This document shows positions 15,201 through 22,557 of a stretch of DNA of 36,141 nt, one piece after another. The stretch's first letter is position 1. Every line of letters begins with the position of its first letter. Source of the stretch: DATAXV01 sp036272915. GTDB taxonomy: Bacteria; Chloroflexota; Dormibacteria; Dormibacterales; Dormibacteraceae. Below the pieces are notes generated by a model that was given only the letters and a program-made list of their open reading frames with translations, was not told the origin of the DNA and ran no database searches. The translations under genes and the position numbers were made by a program. The DNA is taken from contig DATAXV010000195.1 of assembly GCA_036272915.1 (NCBI GenBank), forward strand, positions 1-36,141, written 5' to 3'.

Positions 15201-15281
15201 GTGTCGTCCGCGTCCCGTCTCCTCGCGCCCGTCGCCGCCCTGACGGCGGCGTCGCGCGCCTCCTGGCTCTGGCGGCGTTAG
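15201..15281 (+). CDS. Trp-Leu-Trp leader peptide upstream of trpS
   Basis: A 26-codon ORF (GTG to TAG) ending in SWLWRR, lying 82 bases upstream of the tryptophanyl-tRNA synthetase gene. Both Trp codons (15264-15266 and 15270-15272) are close to the stop. Tryptophan is otherwise rare, so two in the last five residues before trpS fit a ribosome-stalling leader peptide that senses charged tRNA-Trp. Ribosome-mediated attenuation of an auxiliary trpS has been reported in Streptomyces coelicolor; the extension to this gene is inference. The ORF has no usable Shine-Dalgarno sequence and probably starts at the transcript's 5' end. Confidence 0.65.
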   Translation: MSSASRLLAPVAALTAASRASWLWRR

Positions 15282-15356
15282 CCGCTAACACTCCTTTCCC
15301 CGACCCGACGACACACGTCCGCGCGGCGCCCAGCTGCCGCTGTGACCAGCCAGGAG
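15233..15356 (+). promoter_or_regulatory. Candidate trpS leader RNA with alternative hairpins
   Basis: Hairpin 1: CGCCGCC (15233-15239) with GGCGGCG (15245-15251), a perfect 7-bp stem. Hairpin 2: TGGCGGC (15270-15276) with GCCGCTA (15281-15287), 7 bp with a GTTA loop, containing the second Trp codon and the stop. GGCGGC of hairpin 1 can instead pair with GCCGC of hairpin 2, so the structures are mutually exclusive. CTCCT (15291-15295) complements AGGAG (15352-15356), the trpS ribosome-binding site. No T-run follows, so control of translation or Rho-dependent termination fits better than an intrinsic terminator. Confidence 0.5.
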
Positions 15357-15363
15357 ACCTCTC

Positions 15364-16347
15364 ATGCCCACGCTCCTTTCCGGCATCAAGCCGACCGGCA
15401 CCGTGCATCTCGGCAACTACCTCGGCTTCTTCCGGCCCGCCCTCCGGCTGACCGAGGAGCGGCGACTCCTCTTCATCGCCGACGTCCATTCCCTCAACAC
15501 GCAGCTCGACCCGGAACGGCTGCGCAGCCTGAGCCTCGACCTGGCCGCCACCTTCCTGGCGCTGGGGGTCGACCCCGAGCGCGACATCCTCTACCGCCAG
15601 TCCGACATACCTGAGATCTTCGAGGTGGCGTGCGTGCTGAGCGCGGTCACCCCCAAGGGCGCCATGAACCGCGCCCACGCCTACAAGGCCGCGGTCGCCG
15701 GCAACCGCGAGGCGGGGCGTCCTGACGACGACGCCGTCAACATGGGCCTCTACACCTATCCGGTCCTGATGTCGGCGGACATCCTCGCCCTGGGCGGCGA
15801 CCTGGTGCCGGTCGGCCGCGACCAGCAGCAGCACGTCGAGATCGCGAGGGACCTCGCCATCGCCTTCAACCACCGCTACGGACCGGTGTTGCGCGTCCCC
15901 GAGGTCGTCGTCGACGAGCGCACCGCGACCGTGCCCGGCACCGACGGCCGGAAGATGAGCAAGAGCTACGACAACGTCATCCCGCTCTTCGCCACGCCCG
16001 AGGAGCTGCGTCGCCTGATCGCCCGCATCCGGACCGACTCCAGGGGACCGGGTGAGCCCAAGGATCCCGACACCTGCCCGGTCTTCTCCCTCCACCGCAA
16101 CTTCGCCACACCCGCAGAGGTGGACGATCTGCGCCGCCGCTATCTGGAGGGGATCGGCTACGCCGAGGCCAAGGCGGCGCTGCTCGCCGCCGTCGACCGC
16201 GAACTGGCTCCGGTACGGGAGCGTTACCTGGCGCTGAGGGCGGACGAGGCAGGGCTCCGCCGGGCGCTCGACGACGGCGCCGGCCGCGCACGGGAGGTGG
16301 CCGGAGAGACGGTGAGGGCGGTGCGAAGGGCGGTCGGGACCGGCTGA
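15364..16347 (+). CDS. trpS: Tryptophanyl-tRNA synthetase
   Basis: A 327-residue class I aminoacyl-tRNA synthetase that charges tRNA-Trp with tryptophan. The HIGH-type motif is HLGN (15-18, in TGTVHLGNY), the second signature is KMSKS (197-201), and GRDQQQHVEIARDLA is typical of TrpRS. The length fits the family. ATG 15364 has AGGAG at 15352-15356. The leader region upstream carries a Trp-rich short ORF. Only this trpS is visible, so whether it is the housekeeping or a second copy cannot be decided. Confidence 0.97.
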   Translation: MPTLLSGIKPTGTVHLGNYLGFFRPALRLTEERRLLFIADVHSLNTQLDPERLRSLSLDLAATFLALGVDPERDILYRQSDIPEIFEVACVLSAVTPKGAMNRAHAYKAAVAGNREAGRPDDDAVNMGLYTYPVLMSADILALGGDLVPVGRDQQQHVEIARDLAIAFNHRYGPVLRVPEVVVDERTATVPGTDGRKMSKSYDNVIPLFATPEELRRLIARIRTDSRGPGEPKDPDTCPVFSLHRNFATPAEVDDLRRRYLEGIGYAEAKAALLAAVDRELAPVRERYLALRADEAGLRRALDDGAGRAREVAGETVRAVRRAVGTG

Positions 16348-16436
16348 TCCAGGGCGGCGGCGGTCCAGGTGTCGCCGCGCCCGCGGACCCGCCTCCCGGC
16401 CCCTTGCCCCGGCCAGGACCGCCCTTTCGATCCCGG

Positions 16437-16874
16437 TCAGCGATCCCTGGGCTGGACGGCCGGCTGCCACCGGGTTCCATCCCACCACCACCGGCCGTCA
16501 TCCGACCACATGGCCCCGGCGGGGATGCCCGAGGGCATCGGCCGGCGGCCGGAGTTGCGGCCCAGGAACGCCATGAGCGCCGCCACCAAGAGCAGTGCTC
16601 CCGCCAGGGTCCAGTAGATGCCCGCGGTGAAGAAGCCGCCGAGACAGGCGATGATCAACAGGCCACTCGAGAGGCGCGGCTTGCCGATCGTGAGTCCGCC
16701 GCCGACGAGGCCGATCATGGCCAGCGTCAACGTGCCCCAGGCGTGAGCGCTGATCGCGTGCCCGCCGTAGGCGTGGATTCTGGTGACGACGACGCCGGTC
16801 AGGCCCTCGATGATCCAGACGAGGATGCCGACCACGGCGCCGCCGATCCCGAGGCCGAGCGCGGTTCCGCGCAT
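16437..16874 (-). CDS. Four-helix membrane protein with C-terminal DGRW-WDG module
   Basis: A 145-residue protein with about four membrane helices (from TALGLGIGGAVVGILVWIIEGL to LLLVAALMAFLG) and a cytoplasmic-looking tail containing SDDGRWWWDGTRWQP. That tryptophan module resembles the DUF2510-type tail or head of many actinobacterial membrane proteins. A strong AAGGAG precedes ATG 16874. The function is unknown. The gene converges with trpS and diverges from ku. Confidence 0.78.
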   Translation of the reverse strand: MRGTALGLGIGGAVVGILVWIIEGLTGVVVTRIHAYGGHAISAHAWGTLTLAMIGLVGGGLTIGKPRLSSGLLIIACLGGFFTAGIYWTLAGALLLVAALMAFLGRNSGRRPMPSGIPAGAMWSDDGRWWWDGTRWQPAVQPRDR

Positions 16875-17084
16875 CGCTGATCTCCTTCCACCATTGACCG
16901 CAGATCGCCGGGCGCCGAGCGCTCGGGCAACCTGGGCATATCGCTGCTCCCATCAATGTTGCAGCAGCCATCTCCCCGCGGTCAGGAATGGTGCGCCCGC
17001 CGTGCAGCTCCGAGACGCCCCCGCCCGCCCCTGCCAGATCGCTGATGCATGCGCTCGATTCGCCCGTAGGATGAAATCCGGATC

Positions 17085-17915
17085 ATGCCTCGCTCCATGT
17101 GGCGCGGCGTCATAAGTTTCGGGTTGGTCAGCGTTCCCGTTCGTCTCTACGTGGCCACCGAGTCCCACGCTGCGTCGTTTCGACAGCTCTGCGGCGACCA
17201 CCAGGCACCAATCCGCTACAAGCGGTGGTGTGATGTCGGGGACCACGAGGTCCCCTTCGCGGACGTGCAGAAGGGCTACGAGGTCTCGGCTGACAGCTAT
17301 GTCGTCATCGACGACGCCGACCTTGACCAGCTGCCACTGCCCACGACCCGGACCATCACCATCTCCGAGTTCGTGCCCACCCGTGAGATCGCGGGCAGCC
17401 TCTACTTCAAGGGCGCGTACTACGTGGAACCCGAAGAGCTCGGTCGGAAGCCGTATCGCCTTCTCCAGCTGGCGCTCGAAGAGGTCGGCGCGGTCGCCAT
17501 CGCCAAGGTCGCCTTCCGTGACCGTGAGCATCTCTGCGCGCTGCAGCCGCTGGCCGGGACCCTCCTGCTGAATACGCTCCACTGGCCGGACGAGATCCGC
17601 CCGGTGGACGGGATCGCGAGCCGCGATGGCGAGATCAGCATCCACTCCAACGAGATGAGCATGGCTCGCAGCCTGGTCGAGACGCTCCTTCACCCCACCT
17701 TCGATCCCGGCCGCTACCAGGACGATTACCACCAGGCGTTGATGCGCGCCCTGAACGCGAAGATCGCGGATGCCGATGTGATCGCGGCCTCCCAGCCCGC
17801 GGCCGGTGTCGGAAACCTGATGGACGCGCTCAAGCGGTCCGTCGCGGAGGCCAAGAAGCAACGCGCCGAGGAGAAGGCGTCGGCCGGGAAGGCGCCGCGC
17901 CGCCGAGCCAGATGA
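17085..17915 (+). CDS. ku: Ku protein, non-homologous end joining
   Basis: A 276-residue bacterial Ku, which forms a homodimeric ring on DNA ends and recruits the ligase LigD. The N-terminus MWRGVISFGLVSVPVRLY is diagnostic. The beta-barrel core continues through ITISEFVPTREIAGSLYFKGAYYVEPE, and the C-terminus is lysine- and arginine-rich (KKQRAEEKASAGKAPRRRAR), as in Ku proteins that bind DNA strongly. No ligD is visible in the window. A TAGGAT box lies 12 bases before ATG 17085. The stop overlaps the next gene's start as ATGA, so the downstream regulator is translationally coupled, which is an unusual partner for ku. Confidence 0.97.
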   Translation: MPRSMWRGVISFGLVSVPVRLYVATESHAASFRQLCGDHQAPIRYKRWCDVGDHEVPFADVQKGYEVSADSYVVIDDADLDQLPLPTTRTITISEFVPTREIAGSLYFKGAYYVEPEELGRKPYRLLQLALEEVGAVAIAKVAFRDREHLCALQPLAGTLLLNTLHWPDEIRPVDGIASRDGEISIHSNEMSMARSLVETLLHPTFDPGRYQDDYHQALMRALNAKIADADVIAASQPAAGVGNLMDALKRSVAEAKKQRAEEKASAGKAPRRRAR

Positions 17916-18799
17916 GCTCGGCGCCGGAGGCGCGACACCAGCCGAGCGGGGAGGAGGATGAGGTTGTCTCCTCGATCGTCGGCGACCGTTACGGATGGGT
18001 ATGTGAGCTCGCCGCGGGCATGGCCGGCCTCTCCTGCACCCCGGCCGACGTCATCCGCCTGGCGCTGGACGATCTGCGCGATCGCCATCCGTCCCCCAAG
18101 AGCCTGGACGCAGCACTGCGCAGGCACATGTGGCGCGAGCGGCGCTCCCCGCGCCGGCCGCCCCGCGCTCGTGCCCCGCGGCGGGTCGAGCCGGCCAAGG
18201 TCGGTGTCCTGGTCGTCCACGCCCATCCGACAGTTCGCGCGGGTCTGGCCAGGGTGCTCGCGGATGACGAGGAGATCGAGGTAGTGACCGAGGTGGACGA
18301 CGCCGTGTCGGCGGCCCGCGCGGTGAGGGCCACGCATCCCCGGGTGGCCCTGGTGGATGTATCCATGCCGGGCATCGACGCCATTGCTCGAATACGCCCG
18401 GCGGTCAACGTCGTCGTGCTCGCCGACCCAGGGGATCGCGAGCTGGTGCTGGCTGCGGTCGAAGCGGGCGCGATCGGCCTCCTTCCCCGTGACGCCGGCC
18501 CCGACGCGCTTCGGGACGCCGTCCGTGCCGCGGCACGTGGCGAGTCGGCGGGCGGCCTGAAGGCGGCGCTGGCGCTCATCGGCCCGGGGTCGCCCGAGCC
18601 CGTGCTGACGGCCCGCCAGCGCCAGGTGCTCGGTCTGGTCCGCAGAGGACTGGCGAACAAACAGATCGCGTCTCAGCTCGGCATCAGCGAGAAAACGGTG
18701 AAGGCGCACCTGAGCAGGACCTTCCAGCGCATCGGCGCCGCCGACCGTACCCAGGCGGCCCTGTGGGCCGAGCGGGACGGAATCATCGGTCGGTCGTAA
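17912..18799 (+). CDS. LuxR-type regulator with degenerate receiver domain
   Basis: A 295-residue protein: a 95-residue N-terminal extension (Arg/Pro-rich at 74-95), a NarL-like receiver (about 96-212) and a LuxR helix-turn-helix (about 231-290, LTARQRQVLGLVRRGLANKQIASQLGISEKTVKAHLSRTFQRIG). The phospho-acceptor aspartate is kept (D149, LVDVSMPG). However, the acidic pair is HA (103-104), the conserved Thr is Ala (A171) and the conserved Lys is Arg (R193). Phosphorylation is therefore doubtful, and the protein may act as a phosphorylation-independent regulator. It overlaps ku by four bases. No histidine kinase is nearby. Confidence 0.88.
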   Translation: MSSAPEARHQPSGEEDEVVSSIVGDRYGWVCELAAGMAGLSCTPADVIRLALDDLRDRHPSPKSLDAALRRHMWRERRSPRRPPRARAPRRVEPAKVGVLVVHAHPTVRAGLARVLADDEEIEVVTEVDDAVSAARAVRATHPRVALVDVSMPGIDAIARIRPAVNVVVLADPGDRELVLAAVEAGAIGLLPRDAGPDALRDAVRAAARGESAGGLKAALALIGPGSPEPVLTARQRQVLGLVRRGLANKQIASQLGISEKTVKAHLSRTFQRIGAADRTQAALWAERDGIIGRS

Positions 18800-18801
18800 G
18801 C

Positions 18802-18843
18802 CCTGGTCGCGGGCCAAACGTCCGATTGCCAGTGGCGACCGGG
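18802..18843. terminator. Hairpin after the ku operon
   Basis: CCTGGTCGC (18802-18810) pairs with GCGACCGGG (18835-18843), 9 bp with one G-T pair and a 24-base loop, starting just after the regulator's stop. There is no T-run; the terminator role is inferred from position. Confidence 0.35.
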
Positions 18844-18867
18844 TCGGTGTGAGGCTGGGGCGCGGAG

Positions 18868-19152
18868 ATGCGCCCCTCACCCCCCGATCCCGATACCCAC
18901 CTGCGCCTCGCCGAGCGGGAATATCGAGCCGGCAGGCTCGAGGCCGCCGCTCTGGCGTACCAGCGGGCATTTGACCTGCAGGATCCTGGCTCGAAGGGGG
19001 CGGCGGCCTTCGGTCTCGGTCTCATGCGTCTGCTGCAGGGTGACCGCCGGCGGGCGCTCCTCGCCTGGCGGCAGGCGATGGCGACGCACGATCCCGAGTT
19101 CGCCCCGCGAGCCGCCTGCTTCATAGCCGTGTGGCTGGTGAGGACGATCTGA
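18868..19152 (+). CDS. Small TPR-like protein
   Basis: A 94-residue helical protein. HLRLAEREYRAGRLEAAALAYQRAFDLQDP followed by AAFGLGLMRLLQGDRRRALLAWRQAMATHDP has the spacing of two tetratricopeptide-like helix pairs (conserved-looking A, G, A and Y/W positions). It has no signal peptide. The start ATG 18868 has GGAG almost adjacent. It follows the ku operon on the same strand and is probably a small adaptor or scaffold. The function is unknown. Confidence 0.6.
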   Translation: MRPSPPDPDTHLRLAEREYRAGRLEAAALAYQRAFDLQDPGSKGAAAFGLGLMRLLQGDRRRALLAWRQAMATHDPEFAPRAACFIAVWLVRTI

Positions 19153-19320
19153 AGGGCATGTCGGTCCGCCGCCGGAGCAGGGGCCGGACCGCCGGCCGAC
19201 GCCCCGCCGGCGGACGGAACCGAGCCGAAGGATCCTGCTCGAGGGCGGCGGCTGGACGTACCCGCGGATCGCCGATGCCGCCCGGCCGAAACGCGGATCC
19301 CGCTGAGGCGGTGGCCTGTC

Positions 19321-19617
19321 TCAGAGGTGGGTGACCACGAACCAGATCACGAACCCGAGCAGGATCAGGAACAGGACGCCGGCACCGACGACCAGGAGAA
19401 GCCCGCCGATCCCGGCCAGCCGGTTGATCACGGAGTCGGGGATCGGCGGCCCGACCGAGGATGGGATGGGCGCGATCGGTCTGCCCGCGCCGGGCTGCAG
19501 CTGATCCGACGACTGGGGGGCGGGGGCGAGCGGCTGCCCCGGCTCGGGAGACAGCGGATCGCGCCGCTGAGGTTCGGCGACCTCGGGCGGTCGCTGCGCC
19601 TCGTCGTCAGCCGGCAT
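19321..19617 (-). CDS. Proline-rich, C-terminally anchored small membrane protein
   Basis: A 98-residue protein with a proline/glutamine-rich soluble part (residues 1-60) and a single C-terminal membrane helix (about 70-95, GGLLLVVGAGVLFLILLGFVIWFVV), i.e. tail-anchored. ATG 19617 has a strong AGGAGGG five to six bases upstream, inside the 3' end of the TIM44-like gene, which it overlaps by 11 bases. It is therefore the third gene of the SPFH/TIM44-like operon. No family is recognised. Confidence 0.72.
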   Translation of the reverse strand: MPADDEAQRPPEVAEPQRRDPLSPEPGQPLAPAPQSSDQLQPGAGRPIAPIPSSVGPPIPDSVINRLAGIGGLLLVVGAGVLFLILLGFVIWFVVTHL

Positions 19618-21142
19618 ATTCGCCCTCCTGTTCGATCCGCGAGAGCACCCAGTCGAACTTGCCGCTGGTGACCGCCGCGTTGCAGTATCGGCACTCGCCG
19701 ATCTGGTTGATCTCGAGCGGCGCCCCGCAGTTGGGGCAGACCTTGTCCATCAGGCCGTGCTCGGCGGTCTTGGCGGTGACCGAGCGCTGGAAGGTCCAGT
19801 ACTCGCTGAACGTGCTCGGCTGCCGGCTGCCGAAGACCACCCGCCCGGTGCGGTCGTCCACCTCGTAGTCGGCGCAGGTGGCCGTGATCCTGACCGTGAA
19901 GTCGTCGTAGGTCTCGCCGTGGACGACCTTCATCGGCTCGATCTGGTCGATGCGGAGCCCCTCCAGGACGTTCCTCTTGTGGAGTTCGATCAGCTGCTCC
20001 ACCTGGGCGCTCCAGCCGGCGAACAGCCCGGGGCTCATGAAGGTGCGAGCCGAGGTCAGGTCCCGCTGCTGCCACGCCTCCTGGAGGGCCCGGAAGGCGT
20101 CGCCGGCCCGGCGGTAGAAGGCCTCGGGGTCGAAGGCCTGATCGGCGCTCCGGATCTGCTCGATGCCGGCCTGCGGCGAGAGCGGGGTGGCGCCCAGCGC
20201 CTGGCTGGTGTCGGCGCCGAGGAAGGCGTCGGACGCGATCCGCGTCACCGTCCAGTCGTACTCGCCGCTGGGGATGTCGGCGCCGCAGAAGTCGCAGCGG
20301 CCGTCGTCGTCGAGCTTGAGCAGGCCGCCGCAGTTGGGGCAGTGGCTGGCGATCACGCCGCCGGAGGCGACGGTCTTGGCACGGGGACCTCGCTGGAAGG
20401 TCCAGCGCTCGCCGTAGCGGATGTCCTCCTCGCCGCCGCCCAGCACCCGCCCGGTCTTGGCGTCGACCAGCTTGTTGTCGGAGACGACGTCGAAGTGCAC
20501 GACGATGGTGTCGCCGCTCAGGGTTGAGCGCACCTCGGGCACGTGCATGCCGCGGACGTTGAGGTTCTCCAGCACCCAGCGCTGCCCGTTGGCCTGGACC
20601 TGGTCAACCTCCGCCTTCCATGGGGCGTAAAGGGCGGGGTTGAGGTAGGCGCGGGCGCCGTGGACGTTCTGCTCCTGGAAGGCCCGCTTGACCAGGAAGA
20701 AGGCCATCTGCGCGTGCTGCAGGAAGGTCTCGGCCTCGAACTCGGGGTCCTTGGCCTTGATCGCGTCCAGGCCCTCCCGCACGGAGAGGCTGGGCCCGTG
20801 CGCCGGCCGGCGGGGCGCCGGTGCCGCCAGCCCCTCCCGACCCCCGCGCCGCGAGCGGCTGGCGACGTAGAGGAGGAACACCACGACCAGGATGACCACG
20901 ATCACGGTGCCGCCCCCGCCGCCACCGGATGCGATGCCGACGCCGGTGCCGAAGCCACCGGCTCCGCCGAACCCGCCGCCACCACCGCCGCTGAAGCCGC
21001 CCCCGCCTCCACCGCCGGAGAAGCCGCCGTGGCTTCCGCCGCCACCGCGGGCGAGGACGAAGATGGGCAATCCCAGAGCCAGCGCCGCGGCGACGACACC
21101 GGCGAGCAGGCAGATGCGGATAAGGCCTCTCGCCCGATTCAC
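19607..21142 (-). CDS. Membrane protein with two TIM44-like/zinc-ribbon units
   Basis: A 511-residue protein: a first hydrophobic segment (8-31, signal or anchor), a glycine-rich stretch (33-78), a second membrane helix (79-94), and then two tandem units. Each unit is a TIM44-like domain followed by a zinc ribbon: 133-252 with C268, C271, C283, C286, and 338-452 with C469, C472, C484, C487. Each ends in a matching SG-x-(Y/F)DW-x-x-x-RI tail, so the protein arose by internal duplication. TIM44-like domains bind membranes or unfolded proteins. GTG 21142 is 11 bases after the SPFH gene's stop. A role in membrane quality control with the SPFH partner is inferred. Confidence 0.85.
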   Translation of the reverse strand: MNRARGLIRICLLAGVVAAALALGLPIFVLARGGGGSHGGFSGGGGGGGFSGGGGGGFGGAGGFGTGVGIASGGGGGGTVIVVILVVVFLLYVASRSRRGGREGLAAPAPRRPAHGPSLSVREGLDAIKAKDPEFEAETFLQHAQMAFFLVKRAFQEQNVHGARAYLNPALYAPWKAEVDQVQANGQRWVLENLNVRGMHVPEVRSTLSGDTIVVHFDVVSDNKLVDAKTGRVLGGGEEDIRYGERWTFQRGPRAKTVASGGVIASHCPNCGGLLKLDDDGRCDFCGADIPSGEYDWTVTRIASDAFLGADTSQALGATPLSPQAGIEQIRSADQAFDPEAFYRRAGDAFRALQEAWQQRDLTSARTFMSPGLFAGWSAQVEQLIELHKRNVLEGLRIDQIEPMKVVHGETYDDFTVRITATCADYEVDDRTGRVVFGSRQPSTFSEYWTFQRSVTAKTAEHGLMDKVCPNCGAPLEINQIGECRYCNAAVTSGKFDWVLSRIEQEGEYAG

Positions 21143-21153
21143 GACGACCGGTC

Positions 21154-22344
21154 TCAGCCCTGGGGGGTCGCTGGCGGCTGGGCCTGACCGCTCTGCGCCT
21201 GGAGGTTGTTGCCGCAGTTGGCGCAGAACTTGGCGCCGGCCGCGTTCTTGGTGCCGCACTGCGTGCACACCGGCTCGGGAGCGACCAGCTGGCTGCCGCA
21301 ACTGGCGCAGAACTTGGCTCCGGGCGGATTCGCGGTGCCGCATTTGGGGCAGGCCTCGCCTGCCGCCTGCGGATGCGCCTGAGCCGCGCTCAGGCTCTCG
21401 CCGCAGCTGGCGCAGAACTTGGCCGACTCCGTGTTCAGCGACCCGCACTTCGGGCAGCGGACCTGGATCTGCTGGGCGGCGCCGCCGGCGGCCTGGCCGG
21501 CGACCATGTTGCCCAGGCCCATGCCGATGCCGAGGATCGCCGGGCTGGCCTCACCGCCACCCTGCGCGGCGCCCTGGCCGATGCCCTTGAGCGCCTCACC
21601 GGCGCCGTACTGCTGGAAGCCGCCGGCCAGGCGCGTGTACTGCACGTCCTTCCGGTAGTTCTTCAGGGTCGCCTCGTCGTCGTCCTTGATGGAGATCGTG
21701 AAGTTGCCGAGGCGGACGATCTGGATGCCGTAGGGGGTCACCTGCGACTGGACCTCGCCCAGCGTCTGCTGCTCGATCTCCTGGGTCTTGCTGGCGATGC
21801 CGAGGATCGGCCAGTTGTTGCTGACGATGTGGCTGGTCACCGCGCTGCGGAAGACCTTGACCAGCTGGTCGCGCATCCAGTCGGTGACCTGGTCGTTGGT
21901 CTGCAGCTGCTGCGTCCCGACCAGGTTCACGATCAGGGACTGCGGCTCGACCACCTTCAGGGAGTAGTCGCCGAAGACGCGGAGCCCGACCGCGAGCTGG
22001 GTCTCCGGGTCGACCACGTTGTCGACCATGCCCCCGAAGGGCAGGTTCGGGAACTCGTGGGTGGAGACGAAGTAGATCTCGGTCTTGAAGAGGTTGCCGC
22101 CGCTGGCGGCGTCGACCAGGATCCCGAGGAAGGGGATCTCCGAGCTGTCCAGGGTGACCCTGCCCGGAGGGATCGTGCCCTGCACGCGGCCGTCGCGGAA
22201 GAAGACCGCCAGCTCGTCCTGCTCGACGGTCAGCTGGGTCCAGCGCCGGATGTTGGTGTCAGGCCACTTGTAGAGGATGTCGTTCTTGGACTGATCCGGC
22301 CGAGCGATGAACTCGCGTCGTACCTCGTGCCCGAAGATGCCCAT
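21154..22344 (-). CDS. SPFH-domain protein with three C-terminal zinc ribbons
   Basis: A 396-residue protein of the SPFH/virion-core-protein-like type (YdjI-like). The SPFH part spans about 20-240 (RRWTQLTVEQDELAVFFRDGRV, then GLRVFGDYSLKV and YGIQIVRLGNFTISI). A glycine/alanine-rich linker (245-292) leads to three zinc ribbons: C297/C300/C311/C314, C332/C335/C346/C349 and C360/C363/C374/C377. Such proteins form membrane microdomain scaffolds; the Bacillus YdjGHI proteins include a related SPFH member that works with PspA. ATG 22344 has AAGGAGA upstream. It is the first gene of the three-gene operon. No pspA gene is visible. Confidence 0.9.
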   Translation of the reverse strand: MGIFGHEVRREFIARPDQSKNDILYKWPDTNIRRWTQLTVEQDELAVFFRDGRVQGTIPPGRVTLDSSEIPFLGILVDAASGGNLFKTEIYFVSTHEFPNLPFGGMVDNVVDPETQLAVGLRVFGDYSLKVVEPQSLIVNLVGTQQLQTNDQVTDWMRDQLVKVFRSAVTSHIVSNNWPILGIASKTQEIEQQTLGEVQSQVTPYGIQIVRLGNFTISIKDDDEATLKNYRKDVQYTRLAGGFQQYGAGEALKGIGQGAAQGGGEASPAILGIGMGLGNMVAGQAAGGAAQQIQVRCPKCGSLNTESAKFCASCGESLSAAQAHPQAAGEACPKCGTANPPGAKFCASCGSQLVAPEPVCTQCGTKNAAGAKFCANCGNNLQAQSGQAQPPATPQG

Positions 22345-22557
22345 CAGAAAGGTTCTCCTTGCCGCTTGCGATCGGAATGTCATCCCAGGCAACGCATGGC
22401 GTTCCCGGGCGGGTCCTTTGCCGCCTCCGATTTTCCCTTACTCTGGCCTCGATCGCACGCTGTGGACACGATGCTTCTTCGGGCAAGCGCAAGCATCTGC
22501 ATGCAAATGAGCGTGGCGATGTGCAGGAAGGCGGTTCACGCGCTAGCATGCAACGTA

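Noticed and set aside
16357..16423. Inverted repeat GGCGGTCC / GGACCGCC between trpS and the convergent membrane gene
   Set aside because: The loop is 49 bases and GC-rich, so a chance pairing is likely; it is not listed as a terminator.
13951..16491. An 846-codon open frame on the minus strand running through the SnoaL-like, methyltransferase and trpS genes
   Set aside because: It is antisense to well-supported genes and is low-complexity Arg/Gly/Pro/Asp-rich sequence with no domain; long antisense frames are expected at this GC content.
20920..21060. Repetitive GGC/CCG-rich stretch that looks like a tandem repeat or CRISPR-like array
   Set aside because: It codes in frame for the glycine-rich linker between the two membrane segments of the TIM44-like protein; there are no regular spacers.
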